From the NCBI GenBank assembly GCA_945862465.1, contig CAMAYO010000010.1:1-52227 (forward strand): a stretch of 52,227 nt of DNA, in the 5' to 3' direction. Both the position numbers and the translations under genes were made by a program. The stretch's first letter is position 1. Every line of letters starts with the position of its first letter. The DNA is from Pseudorhodobacter antarcticus. Lineage in GTDB: Bacteria; Pseudomonadota; Alphaproteobacteria; Rhodobacterales; Rhodobacteraceae. This document shows positions 18,555 to 28,023 of the stretch, one piece after another. A model generated the notes under the pieces. That model did not search any database and was not told the DNA's origin. It saw nothing but the letters and a program-made list of their open reading frames with translations.

Positions 18555-20831
18555 TTGAAGCAAGACAGTGGCATTTCGGCATGGGCAAACGCCCTGTCGC
18601 GGGTTAGCCGGATCAGGCAGGTGCAAACCGGTCTGACGCTGGGGCTTGTGTTGTTGGGCCCTGTTATGGCGGTTGCCACCTTTTTGGCGCTGGGGCCTTT
18701 GAACCAAGGCGCCTCTTCGCCCACGCTGCGGCTGATCCTTTTGGGCGATATGGTCTATGTGCTGGTGCTGGCGGCTTTGGTGCTGCGGCGTGTGGTGCAG
18801 ATGGTGTCAGACAGGCGCAGCCAATCCGCCGGATCGCGCTTGCACCTGCGTCTGACGGGGGTTTTTGCGATTGTTGCGCTGATCCCCACTGTTCTGGTGG
18901 CTGTCTTTGGCGTTTTAACAGTCAATATCGGGTTGGAAGGTTGGTTTTCAGACCGTGTCCGCTCGGTCGTAGGGGCGTCACTGGAAGCAGCCCAAGCTTA
19001 CGAGGTTGAACAAAGCACGACCCTGACCCAAGACGCGCAGGGTTTGGCAGATATTCTAGACGGTGCGCAAAAAGAGAACCCCTTGGCCGATGATGGCGCG
19101 ATGCGGCCGGTTTTGGTGGCGGGGCAAGCCTCTATCCAGCGCGGATTGAAAGAGGTTTACGTCATCACAGCCACCGGTGTTTTGAAAATCAGGGGTGATA
19201 AAAGCTATCTTTTCGACTTTGAAAAACCCACCGCCGCCCAAATCATGCGCGCCAAAGCGGGTGAGGTGGTGCTTATTCAAGACTGGCCCAACTCGGAACT
19301 GCGCGCTTTGGTGGGTTTGGTCAATTCTCCCGATAGATTGCTTTATGTCTCCCGCAAGGTGGATGGCAAGATATTGGGATTGCTGGACGAAACCCAGCAA
19401 ACAGCCACGCTTTATCAGCAATTGGAAAGTGAACGTGGCAAGGTTTTGTTCAACTTTGGGCTGCTCTACCTTGGTTTTGCTGTGATTTTGATCATCGCAG
19501 CCGTTTGGGGAGGCTTGTGGTTTGCCGAACGCTTGGCGCGGCCTGTGGGGCGGTTGGCGGGGGCAGCGCAGCGCGTTGGGGCAGGGAATTTGGATGTGCA
19601 GGTCGCTGAAGAAGAAAGCGACGACGAAATTGCCATGCTGGGGCGCTTGTTCAATCAAATGACGCGCCAGTTGAAAGGCCAGCGTGAGGCGTTGATTTCA
19701 GGCCACAGCCAAACAGAAGGGCGTAGACGGCTGTTTGACTCGGTTTTGTCCAGCATCACGGCGGGGGTGATTGGGCTGGATGCCGCTGGTCGGGTGGAAT
19801 TTGTCAATCGCGCAGGTATGCGCATGTTGGACCTGCCCGCCGAGCCTGCTGCTGATATCACACTCGGCCAAGTTGTTCCTGAATTTGCGGCCCTCTTTGC
19901 CAAGCTGCACACCGATACGGGGGCAGCTTTGCAAGAGGAAGTGCGCCTATCGCGCCGGGGCAAGCTGGAAAGCTTGTTGGTGCGGATGAGCGAGCGGCAT
20001 GGTGCAGATGGCGGGGTTGAAGGGTTTGTGGTGGCTTTTGACGATGTGACCGACCTTGTGTCAGCCCAACGCATGGCCGCTTGGGGCGATGTGGCCCGCC
20101 GCATCGCGCATGAGATCAAGAACCCCCTCACGCCCATTCAACTTTCCGCCGAACGCATCCGGCGCAAATATCGCACCCAAGTGAGCGACCCTGAAGAGTT
20201 GGAACAATACGCTGATGTCATCATCCGCCAAACCAACGATCTGCGCCGCATTGTCGATGAGTTTTCTAAATTCGCCCGCATGCCAGAACCAGATCGCCGC
20301 GAGACGGATTTGAAGGCTTTGGTCAAAGCCTCCATCATGCTGCAAGAAAACGGACAACCGGACGTGACTTTTCGCAGCACTCTGCCCGATGGACCTGTGA
20401 TGATTGAACTTGACGGTACAATGATCGGGCAGGCTATGACCAACCTGATTAAGAACGCGGGTGAAGCCATTGAAGAAAAAAGGGAAAAGGTGACGGATCT
20501 TGCCTTTGTGCCAGAAATTCGCGTCAGCCTAGATGCCCGCGAAGGGTATTCGCTGATCCGCATCGCCGACAATGGCACAGGTCTTCCACCTGATAGGTCG
20601 CGCCTGTTTGAACCCTATGTCACGACGCGCGAAAAGGGCACGGGGCTGGGCCTGCCCATCGTCAAGAAAATCATCGAAGAACATGGCGGCAGCTTGGTTT
20701 TAACCGACGCGCCAGTGTTCGAAGGCAACACCCATGCGGGCGCTATGGCAGAGATTCGTCTGCCCCATGCCACCCGCGCCAAATCCATCGCTGGCCGTAG
20801 CCAAGCCCAACCAATCTCGGGGGACGCATGA
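18555..20831 (+). CDS. ntrY: Membrane sensor kinase NtrY
   Basis: 758 residues. The N-terminal membrane part has hydrophobic segments at about 25-50, 60-80, 98-122 and 300-325, with an extracytoplasmic loop between the last two. A HAMP region follows (AERLARPVGRLAGAAQRVGA), then a PAS domain (about 390-490), the H-box [20 protein letters not shown] with His519, and an ATPase domain with NLIKNAGEAI, IADNGTGLPPD and GTGLGLPIVKKI. It pairs with NtrX and has been linked to nitrogen and redox signalling. The start is TTG at 18555, chosen because AAGGA lies 6 nt upstream. Its stop overlaps the ntrX start (ATGA). Confidence 0.94.
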   Translation: MKQDSGISAWANALSRVSRIRQVQTGLTLGLVLLGPVMAVATFLALGPLNQGASSPTLRLILLGDMVYVLVLAALVLRRVVQMVSDRRSQSAGSRLHLRLTGVFAIVALIPTVLVAVFGVLTVNIGLEGWFSDRVRSVVGASLEAAQAYEVEQSTTLTQDAQGLADILDGAQKENPLADDGAMRPVLVAGQASIQRGLKEVYVITATGVLKIRGDKSYLFDFEKPTAAQIMRAKAGEVVLIQDWPNSELRALVGLVNSPDRLLYVSRKVDGKILGLLDETQQTATLYQQLESERGKVLFNFGLLYLGFAVILIIAAVWGGLWFAERLARPVGRLAGAAQRVGAGNLDVQVAEEESDDEIAMLGRLFNQMTRQLKGQREALISGHSQTEGRRRLFDSVLSSITAGVIGLDAAGRVEFVNRAGMRMLDLPAEPAADITLGQVVPEFAALFAKLHTDTGAALQEEVRLSRRGKLESLLVRMSERHGADGGVEGFVVAFDDVTDLVSAQRMAAWGDVARRIAHEIKNPLTPIQLSAERIRRKYRTQVSDPEELEQYADVIIRQTNDLRRIVDEFSKFARMPEPDRRETDLKALVKASIMLQENGQPDVTFRSTLPDGPVMIELDGTMIGQAMTNLIKNAGEAIEEKREKVTDLAFVPEIRVSLDAREGYSLIRIADNGTGLPPDRSRLFEPYVTTREKGTGLGLPIVKKIIEEHGGSLVLTDAPVFEGNTHAGAMAEIRLPHATRAKSIAGRSQAQPISGDA

Positions 20832-22216
20832 CCAATATTTTGATTGTCGACGACGAAAAAGACATCCGCGATCTGATCGGCGATATCTTAAAAGACGAAG
20901 GTTATAGCATCCGTCTAGCGGGCAATTCTGACGATTGCATGGCTGAGATCAATGACGAAGTGCCCTCGCTGATGATCTTGGACATCTGGCTGAAAGACAG
21001 CCGGATGGATGGCATAGACATTCTAAAATCGGTCAAACGTGACAATCCTGATGTGCCTGTTGTGATCATCTCGGGCCATGGAAACATCGAAATTGCTGTG
21101 GCAGCGATCAAGCAGGGGGCTTACGATTTTATCGAAAAGCCGTTTAACATTGATCAGTTGATGGTCGTGGTCAGGCGCGCGATGGAAACGTCGCGGCTGC
21201 GGCGCGAGAATGCCGATTTGCGCCGGCGCGATGTGACGGCCTCTGATCTGCTGGGGTCTAGCCCTGCGTTTAAGGTGCTGAAATCACAGTTGGATAAAGT
21301 GACCAAATCCAATGGTCGCGTCATGCTTTCTGGCCCTGCCGGATCGGGCAAGGAACTGGCAGCGCGGTTTATTCACAGCAATTCGGGCCGCGCATCGGCG
21401 CCATTTGTGTCCGTGTCCTCGGCCACGATTGAGCCTGAGAGGATGGAAGAAGTTCTTTTTGGCCGTGAAACGCCAGAGCGCGGTGTGGAAAAGGGGTTGT
21501 TGGAACAGGCCCATGGTGGCGTCGTGTATTTTGATGAAGTGGCCGATATGCCACTTGGCACCCAATCCAAGATTTTGCGGGTTTTGACCGAACAGCAGTT
21601 CACCCGTGTTGGGGGGGCTGATAAAGTGCGGGTCGATTTGCGGGTGGTCTCTTCAACTTCGCGCGAATTGCGCACGGAAATTGCCCAAGGCCGGTTTCGC
21701 CAAGAGCTTTATGATCGCTTGAATGTTGTGCCCATCCAAGTGCCGTCTTTGGAAGAGCGGCGCGAGGATATTCCCGAATTGACCGCGCATTTCATAGAAA
21801 TGTTCCACCGCAGCCAAGGTCTGCCCTTGCGCAGCCTGTCGCCTGATGCGGAAGCTTTGCTGCAAACGATGACTTGGCCTGGGAATGTGCGCCAATTGCG
21901 CAATGTGATCGAGCGGGTTTTGATTTTGGGCGATGGCACGGGGCCCATTGCGGCCCATGAATTGCCCGGCCAAGAAACCACGGGTGATTCGGGCAATCGC
22001 TATGTGGTGGGTGGCACCATAGCCACCCTGCCACTGCGCGAAGCGCGTGAGATGTTTGAACGCGAATATCTTCTGGCGCAGATCAACCGATTTGGTGGAA
22101 ATATCTCAAAAACCGCAGGATTTGTTGGGATGGAGCGATCTGCTTTGCACCGCAAACTGAAGTCTTTGGGTGTCGTCTCTTCGGGTAAGGCTGGGGAGGA
22201 CGAGGACGAGAATTAA
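20828..22216 (+). CDS. ntrX: Response regulator NtrX, GAFTGA-less
   Basis: 462 residues. Receiver domain: phospho-acceptor Asp52 (LMILDIWLKDSRMDG, an insertion after the Asp typical of NtrX) and the KPF lysine. AAA+ domain: Walker A is GPAGSGKE. The expected GAFTGA stretch is replaced by VLFGRETPERGVEKGLLEQA, so no sigma-54 contact loop is seen. Walker B is GGVVYFDEVADM. The C-terminal Fis-type helix-turn-helix is NISKTAGFVGMERSALHRKL. It is coupled to ntrY by ATGA. It probably acts as an activator or repressor independent of sigma-54, as inferred from the missing motif. The acidic tail is GEDEDEN. Confidence 0.94.
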   Translation: MTNILIVDDEKDIRDLIGDILKDEGYSIRLAGNSDDCMAEINDEVPSLMILDIWLKDSRMDGIDILKSVKRDNPDVPVVIISGHGNIEIAVAAIKQGAYDFIEKPFNIDQLMVVVRRAMETSRLRRENADLRRRDVTASDLLGSSPAFKVLKSQLDKVTKSNGRVMLSGPAGSGKELAARFIHSNSGRASAPFVSVSSATIEPERMEEVLFGRETPERGVEKGLLEQAHGGVVYFDEVADMPLGTQSKILRVLTEQQFTRVGGADKVRVDLRVVSSTSRELRTEIAQGRFRQELYDRLNVVPIQVPSLEERREDIPELTAHFIEMFHRSQGLPLRSLSPDAEALLQTMTWPGNVRQLRNVIERVLILGDGTGPIAAHELPGQETTGDSGNRYVVGGTIATLPLREAREMFEREYLLAQINRFGGNISKTAGFVGMERSALHRKLKSLGVVSSGKAGEDEDEN

Positions 22217-22331
22217 ACGCTGGAATCTATCCACACGCGGGGCCATACTCTGCCTTGGTTGGCGCGCCCTTTTCAGGGCCGCACAAATGTGAAATCCAAC
22301 CCACCAAACGACAAAAACAAGGGCTAAAAAA

Positions 22332-22565
22332 ATGGCTGCCGACAAGCAAAATTTACAAGACGCCTTTCTGAATCACGTGCGCAAGGCCAAAGTGCCTGTG
22401 ACGATTTTCTTGATCAACGGCGTGAAACTGCAAGGCATGATCACGTGGTTTGACAATTTCTGCGTCTTGCTGCGCCGTGATGGGCAAAGCCAATTGGTGT
22501 ATAAACACGCCATTTCCACGATCATGCCGGGCGGCCCGATCAGCCTTTACGAAGGCGAAGAGTGA
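22332..22565 (+). CDS. hfq: RNA chaperone Hfq
   Basis: 77 residues. Sm1 motif: [20 protein letters not shown]. Sm2 motif: [12 protein letters not shown] with the KH pair that lines the uridine-binding pore. It forms a hexamer that pairs small RNAs with mRNAs. It lacks the long acidic C-terminal tail of enterobacterial Hfq, as usual for alphaproteobacteria. ATG at 22332 follows AAGGG with a rather long spacer. The 115-bp gap after ntrX suggests its own promoter in addition to any read-through. Its TGA overlaps the hflX GTG start. Confidence 0.97.
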   Translation: MAADKQNLQDAFLNHVRKAKVPVTIFLINGVKLQGMITWFDNFCVLLRRDGQSQLVYKHAISTIMPGGPISLYEGEE

Positions 22566-23896
22566 GCGGCGAGCCTGACGAGGCTACACCGGACGACGCT
22601 GCCCCCCGCGCCCCGCGCGGCACGCATGACACGGCCGAGGCCCTAACCCGCGCCTATGTTCTGCACCCCGCCGTCAAAACCGACCGCAAGCGTCGCCTGC
22701 CTGAACATGGGCTGGCTGAAGCCGTCTCTTTGGCCGCAACCTTACCGGGGTTGGATGTGATAGGCGCGCAGATTGTGCGCCTGTCTAAGGTTGCGCCGGG
22801 TCTGTTGTTTGGCACGGGCAAGGTGGAAGAGATTAAAGCGCTGCTCAAAGACGAAAAGATCGACCTTGTGCTGGTCGATGGCACGGTTGGCCCCGTGCAA
22901 CAGCGCAATCTGGAAAAGGAATGGGGGGTCAAGCTGTTGGACCGAACCGGCCTGATCCTTGAGATTTTCGCCGACCGAGCGCGCACCCGTGAAGGCGTGC
23001 TGCAAGTGGAACTGGCGGCCCTGTCTTACCAACGCTCGCGCCTTGTGCGCGCTTGGACGCATTTGGAACGCCAACGTGGTGGGTTTGGCTTTGTCGGCGG
23101 GCCTGGGGAAACCCAGATCGAAACCGACCGTCGCGCGATTGATGATGAGGTTATCAAGCTAAAGCGGCAATTGGCGCAAGTGGTCAAGACCCGCGAACTG
23201 CACCGCGCATCACGCCGTAAGGTGCCGTTTCCGATTGTGGCGCTGGTTGGCTATACCAACGCTGGCAAATCAACGCTGTTCAACCGCATGACAGGGGCCG
23301 AGGTTTTGGCCAAGGATATGCTGTTCGCCACCCTTGACCCCACAATGCGCGGCGTAACCCTGCCGTCGGGGCGGAAGGGGATTTTGTCTGACACGGTGGG
23401 TTTTATCTCTGACCTGCCAACAGCGCTGGTCGCGGCCTTTCGCGCCACGCTGGAAGAGGTGTTGGAAGCCGATCTGATCATCCATGTGCGCGACATCTCG
23501 CACCCTGAAACCGCCGAACAAGCGGCGGATGTGGCGGATATTTTGACCTCGCTTGGCGTATCCGCCGATACTCCGCAGATCGAGGTGTGGAATAAGCTAG
23601 ACCTTGTCACCCCCGAAGCGCGCAGCGCTTTGGACGCGAACCTGTCAAACCGCGCCAATGTGTATGCGATTTCTGCCCTGACGGGCGAGGGGTTGCCTGC
23701 GCTGCTAGACGCCATCTCGACCGCCTTTGAAGAAGCGAAAAGCGAGGCGGAGGTGTCGCTGACCTTTGCCCAAGGGCGCAAACACGCGTGGTTGCACGGC
23801 GAAGGTGTGGTGATTTCTGAGGCCCAAGACGAGAACGGCTGGCATCTGCACCTGCGCTGGACACCGCGCCAAGAAGCGCGGTTCTTGGCATTGTAG
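22562..23896 (+). CDS. hflX: GTPase HflX
   Basis: 444 residues. The N-terminal HflX domain includes [22 protein letters not shown] and [16 protein letters not shown]. The GTPase domain shows G1 [13 protein letters not shown]3 [12 protein letters not shown] and G4 NKLD. HflX is a ribosome-associated GTPase that splits stalled 70S ribosomes under stress. The start is GTG at 22562, overlapping the hfq stop (GTGA), so hfq and hflX are translationally coupled. The gene ends convergent with mfd, with repeat copy A between them. Confidence 0.95.
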   Translation: MSGEPDEATPDDAAPRAPRGTHDTAEALTRAYVLHPAVKTDRKRRLPEHGLAEAVSLAATLPGLDVIGAQIVRLSKVAPGLLFGTGKVEEIKALLKDEKIDLVLVDGTVGPVQQRNLEKEWGVKLLDRTGLILEIFADRARTREGVLQVELAALSYQRSRLVRAWTHLERQRGGFGFVGGPGETQIETDRRAIDDEVIKLKRQLAQVVKTRELHRASRRKVPFPIVALVGYTNAGKSTLFNRMTGAEVLAKDMLFATLDPTMRGVTLPSGRKGILSDTVGFISDLPTALVAAFRATLEEVLEADLIIHVRDISHPETAEQAADVADILTSLGVSADTPQIEVWNKLDLVTPEARSALDANLSNRANVYAISALTGEGLPALLDAISTAFEEAKSEAEVSLTFAQGRKHAWLHGEGVVISEAQDENGWHLHLRWTPRQEARFLAL

Positions 23897-23924
23897 CCTT
23901 GCGCGCGGTGCGGGCGTTGAACGC

Positions 23925-23971
23925 TCCGCGGGGGATATTTGGGCACATATGAAAGGGGGGGGGGCGGGGGG
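23925..23971 (-). repeat. Post-gene repeat element, copy A
   Basis: Read on the minus strand from the mfd stop, this is a C-rich run, then CTTTCATATGTGCCC, then AAATATCCCCCGCGGA. It matches copies B and D closely. The homopolymer G run at 23956-23970 belongs to it. It lies between the convergent hflX and mfd genes and abuts the mfd stop codon. Confidence 0.75.
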
Positions 23972-26900
23972 TTAGCCCTTGGGGCGCACGATCTTTTCGG
24001 CCAAGTCTTTGGCGATGGCGAAGGCCGCTTTGATACGGTCGCTTTCGCCCTTCATCTCGCCCATCAGCACGATCTTGTTGCCTTGGATGCGCGCTGCGGG
24101 GCCTTGGGCTTTCATGAATTCCACCAAGCCCACGGGGTTGGCGAATTTGTCGTTATGAAACTGCACCGTGGCGCCTTTGGGGCCGACATCCAGCCGCGAG
24201 ATGCCGGCCTTTTTGCACAGGGCCTTGATGCGCACGATGACCATCAGAGTGTTCACCTCTTTCGGCAGGGGGCCGAAACGGTCAATCAATTCGGCAGCGA
24301 AGCCTTCCAGTTCGACCTTGGTCGCAAGGTTGGACAGGCGGCGATACAGGCCCAAGCGAATATCAAGATCGGGGATATAGGTTTCGGGGATCATCACCGG
24401 CACGCCAAGGTTGATCTGGGGCGACCATGAATCGTCCAGCTTGGATAGGCCCTGCAACTCGCCCGATTTGATCTTGGCAATCGTTTCTTCCAGCATCTGC
24501 TGGTACAGTTCATACCCAACTTCTTTGACATGGCCTGATTGCTCTTCGCCCAGCAAATTGCCCGCCCCACGCAGATCAAGGTCGTGCGAGGCAAGGTTGA
24601 AGCCAGCGCCCAAGTTATCAAGACTACCAAGCAGGCGCAGGCGTTTGCTGGCTTGCGGGGTTAGGGGGGCGCGGGGTTTGGTGGTAAGGTAAGCATAAGC
24701 GCGGGTTTTCGAACGCCCGACACGGCCGCGAATTTGGTACAGCTGGCTCAGGCCAAACATATCGGCACGGTGCACGATCATGGTGTTGGCGGTGGGGATA
24801 TCAAGGCCGGATTCCACGATGGTGGTGGCCAACAGCACATCATATTTGCCGTCGTAGAATTGGTTCATGCGGTCATCAAGTTCACCCGCCGCCAATTGGC
24901 CATGAGCGATGCAATAGGTCACTTCGGGCACATGGGATTTCACAAAATCCTCAATTTCGTGCAGATCGCTGATGCGCGGGACGACGTAGAAGCTTTGGCC
25001 GCCGCGATAATGTTCGCGCAGCAAAGCCTCGCGGATCGTGATGGAATCAAACTCTGACACATAGGTTCTGATCGACAGCCTATCGACCGGCGGGGTGGCG
25101 ATGATCGACAGGTCGCGCACACCAGTCAGCGACAGTTGCAACGTGCGCGGGATGGGGGTGGCGGTGAGTGTCAGCACATGGATTTCAGAGCGCATCTCTT
25201 TAAGGCGTTCTTTATGGCTGACGCCGAAGTGTTGTTCTTCGTCAATCACCATGAGGCCAAGGCGTTTAAAGCTGATCCCCTTGGCCAAAAGCGCATGGGT
25301 GCCGATCACGATATCCACGCTGCCATCGGTTAGGCCTGCGCGGGTGGCATTGGCCTCTTTGGTGCCCACAAAGCGCGACAGGGGTTTGACCGAGATGTTA
25401 AAGCCGCGAAAGCGTTCGGCAAAGCTGCGGTAATGCTGGCGCGCAAGCAGCGTGGTGGGGCAGATCACCGCCACCTGTTGGCCCGACAGGGCCGCCACAA
25501 AGGCCGCGCGCATCGCAACTTCAGTCTTGCCAAAGCCCACATCGCCCACAATCAGGCGGTCCATCGGCGAGCCTTTTTCTAGGTCGGCGACAACATCTGC
25601 GATGGCGGCCAATTGGTCATCGGTTTCGGTATAGGGGAAGCGGGCGGCAAAGGCCTCCCAGATCGAATGGGGGGCTTCTAGAATGGGGGCGTGGCGTAGG
25701 GCGCGTTCGGCGGCAACGCGCATCAAACGATCCGCAATTTCGCGGATCCGGTCTTTCAGCTTGGCCTTCTTGGCCTGCCAAGCGCCACCACCCAAGCGGT
25801 CAAGCAACCCTTCCTCATGGCCGTAGCGGCTGAGAAGTTCGATGTTTTCAACCGGCAGGTACAGCTTGGCGTTTTCGGCATATTCCAGCGCCACACAGGC
25901 GTGCGGCGCTCCCAAGGCGGTGATGGTTTCCAGCCCCAGATAGCGCCCTACGCCATGTTCGACATGAACCACCAAATCGCCGGGGGTTAGCGTATCGACC
26001 TCGCGCAGGAAATTGTCGGCTTTGCGCTTTTTTCGTGGCTTGCCGACCATGCGCTCGCCCAAGACATCTTGTTCGGAAATCACCGTCAGATCGGGGGCGC
26101 GAAAGCCAGCTTCCAAGGGCCAAATCACCAAGAACAACCCGCCACGCCCTTCGGGCACGTCGCGGAAATCTTTGATCTCGGTCAGGGTCTTGATCTTTTC
26201 GTCTTCCAACAGCCCCTTAAGGCGTTCGCGCGCTCCGTCGGAATAGGACGCGATCACAACTTGGCTGTCTTTTAAGCAAGTGCGAAGATGATCGGCAAAG
26301 GCCCCAAAAAGACTGACGTTTTCTTGCTGACGTTCTGGGGCAAAGTTGCGCCCGATGCGGCCTTGGGCATCCAGCACATTTGGGCCGGGCGATTGGGGCA
26401 GGGGCGACAGTTGCAAGACGCGGTGGGGGGCAAGGGCCGCTTCCCAAGCCGCATCGTTCAAATACAAAAGATCAGGGGCCGAGGGTTTATAGACCGTGTC
26501 CAAGCGGCCCTTGGCACTCATCGCCTCGTGCCGGCTGTCGTATTGGTCGGCGATGCCTTCCCAGCGTGACAGGCGCGCAGCGGTGACTTGATCGTCTAAG
26601 ATCACCGAGGCGTTGGGGCTATAATCAAACAGCGTTTCCAACCGCTCGTGAAAAAAGGGCAGCCAGTGTTCCATGCCCTGATGTTTGCGCCCTGCTGATA
26701 CCGCTTCATACAAAGGGTCATCCGACCCGCCCGCGCCAAACTCCACGCGGTAGTTCTGGCGAAAGCGGGCGATGGCGGCTTCGTCCAACAAAACCTCTGA
26801 CATGGGGGCGAATTCAACCGAGGTCAGCTTTTGCGTGGTGCGTTGGGTGACAGGGTCAAAGCGGCGGATGCCGTCAAGCTGGTCGCCAAAGAAATCAAGC

Positions 26901-27412
26901 CGCACTGGCCCACCGCGACCGGGGGGGAAGATATCGACAATACCGCCGCGCAAGGCAAAATCGCCCGGTTCGGCCACGGTTGAGACCGGCGAAAAACCCA
27001 TATTGGCTAAAAAGCGCTTCAGGCGCGCCTCATCGACCCTATCGCCCACCTTGGCCGCGAAGGATGCCGTTTCCAAGACAGAACGCGCCGGAATGCGCTG
27101 GGTTGCGGCATTCAGTGTGGTCAGCAGCACAAAATTCCCGGGCACACCCGAGGTCAGCGCCGCCAAGGTCGACATACGGCGCGCCCCGATATCAGGGTTG
27201 GGTGAGACGCGGTCATAGGGCAGGCAATCCCACGCGGGAAATTCCAGCACCACGCTGGCGGGGGAAAGAACGGCCAAGGCGGCGCGCATAGCCTCCATCC
27301 GGCGATCATCACGGGCGATGTGGATCACCGGCTGACCACGGGCTGCTTCGCGCGCCAAAAGCTTGGCGTCAAAGCCTTCGGGCGCGCCGCCCATCAGGAT
27401 GCGATCGGCCAT
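23972..27412 (-). CDS. mfd: Transcription-repair coupling factor Mfd
   Basis: 1146 residues, full length. The N-terminal UvrB-homology region (about 1-340) is followed by a CarD-like RNA-polymerase interaction domain around 470-540 (LTPGDLVVHVEHGVGRYLGL). The RecG-like translocase has Walker A GDVGFGKTEVAM near 620 and the DEEQ box VIDEEQHFG near 722. The C-terminal region (YQIRGRVGRSKTRAYAYL and after) completes the motor and the D7 domain. It releases RNA polymerase stalled at DNA lesions and recruits UvrA. It starts 2 bp after the stop of the upstream membrane-protein gene, so the two are probably co-transcribed. Confidence 0.97.
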   Translation of the reverse strand: MADRILMGGAPEGFDAKLLAREAARGQPVIHIARDDRRMEAMRAALAVLSPASVVLEFPAWDCLPYDRVSPNPDIGARRMSTLAALTSGVPGNFVLLTTLNAATQRIPARSVLETASFAAKVGDRVDEARLKRFLANMGFSPVSTVAEPGDFALRGGIVDIFPPGRGGPVRLDFFGDQLDGIRRFDPVTQRTTQKLTSVEFAPMSEVLLDEAAIARFRQNYRVEFGAGGSDDPLYEAVSAGRKHQGMEHWLPFFHERLETLFDYSPNASVILDDQVTAARLSRWEGIADQYDSRHEAMSAKGRLDTVYKPSAPDLLYLNDAAWEAALAPHRVLQLSPLPQSPGPNVLDAQGRIGRNFAPERQQENVSLFGAFADHLRTCLKDSQVVIASYSDGARERLKGLLEDEKIKTLTEIKDFRDVPEGRGGLFLVIWPLEAGFRAPDLTVISEQDVLGERMVGKPRKKRKADNFLREVDTLTPGDLVVHVEHGVGRYLGLETITALGAPHACVALEYAENAKLYLPVENIELLSRYGHEEGLLDRLGGGAWQAKKAKLKDRIREIADRLMRVAAERALRHAPILEAPHSIWEAFAARFPYTETDDQLAAIADVVADLEKGSPMDRLIVGDVGFGKTEVAMRAAFVAALSGQQVAVICPTTLLARQHYRSFAERFRGFNISVKPLSRFVGTKEANATRAGLTDGSVDIVIGTHALLAKGISFKRLGLMVIDEEQHFGVSHKERLKEMRSEIHVLTLTATPIPRTLQLSLTGVRDLSIIATPPVDRLSIRTYVSEFDSITIREALLREHYRGGQSFYVVPRISDLHEIEDFVKSHVPEVTYCIAHGQLAAGELDDRMNQFYDGKYDVLLATTIVESGLDIPTANTMIVHRADMFGLSQLYQIRGRVGRSKTRAYAYLTTKPRAPLTPQASKRLRLLGSLDNLGAGFNLASHDLDLRGAGNLLGEEQSGHVKEVGYELYQQMLEETIAKIKSGELQGLSKLDDSWSPQINLGVPVMIPETYIPDLDIRLGLYRRLSNLATKVELEGFAAELIDRFGPLPKEVNTLMVIVRIKALCKKAGISRLDVGPKGATVQFHNDKFANPVGLVEFMKAQGPAARIQGNKIVLMGEMKGESDRIKAAFAIAKDLAEKIVRPKG

Positions 27413-27414
27413 GG

Positions 27415-27939
27415 TCAGCTTGGGCTAAAAAGTTGGGCGTTGGCATAAAGGCCAAACAGCATCGTGGCCCCCACGGCCACAATCGCTAAGAACTGCACGG
27501 TTAGACGATGTTGGGTCAAAAGGGCCAACAAAGCCTCGCCTTGGTCTTCGCCCGCTTCAACCCGTAAGGCCGCCCGCAGCGACAGGTAACCCAACAGACA
27601 AAGCGGGGCAAAAAGGCAAAAAAGCGCAAGTGCCAAGCCAGAATGGTAGACAAAGGCCATAAGCCCCAAGATCGTTCCGGCAAAGCTGACCAATCCCACC
27701 AACCACGGGCCCAAACCACGCGAAAAGGCCAGCATCCGCGCGGTGGAGATGCGCGCCATCCCCTCTAGATCCTGCAAGGCTTGGCCCCTGTCACGCCGCG
27801 CAGCCCCTACCATACCATAGGGCACGCCCAAGCCATTGCGGACGGCTTTGATCCAGATGGCGAACACGGCTATCCAGTACCATAGGTTTGAAAAGGATCG
27901 CAGGTCGATATATTCGACCAACAACTTGTAAAAGCTCAC
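27415..27939 (-). CDS. Conserved membrane protein upstream of mfd
   Basis: 174 residues from a GTG at 27939 with GGGGA 7 nt upstream. About four hydrophobic segments are visible (around 18-35, 75-100, 100-125 and 148-168). The start, YKLLVEYIDLRSFSNLWYW, is followed by a polar stretch, GAARRDRGQALQDLEGMARI. I have seen this family in Rhodobacteraceae annotated as component of SufBCD complex; nothing in the sequence or context supports an iron-sulfur role, and no suf gene is near. It lies 2 bp upstream of mfd on the same strand and is divergent from hemB. Function unknown. Confidence 0.75.
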   Translation of the reverse strand: MSFYKLLVEYIDLRSFSNLWYWIAVFAIWIKAVRNGLGVPYGMVGAARRDRGQALQDLEGMARISTARMLAFSRGLGPWLVGLVSFAGTILGLMAFVYHSGLALALFCLFAPLCLLGYLSLRAALRVEAGEDQGEALLALLTQHRLTVQFLAIVAVGATMLFGLYANAQLFSPS

Positions 27940-28023
27940 CGCAACGTCCCCTCGAAGGTCTTGAGACTTGGTCTATTCCATGTCAGGCAAGTGACAAACC
28001 TGCAAGCCGTTTCAGAGGGTCCG

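Noticed and set aside
23954-23970. Poly-G run as a sequencing artefact or phase-variable tract
   Set aside because: It is outside coding frames, and the C-rich lead recurs in repeat copies B and D, so it fits as part of that element; its exact length may still be error-prone.
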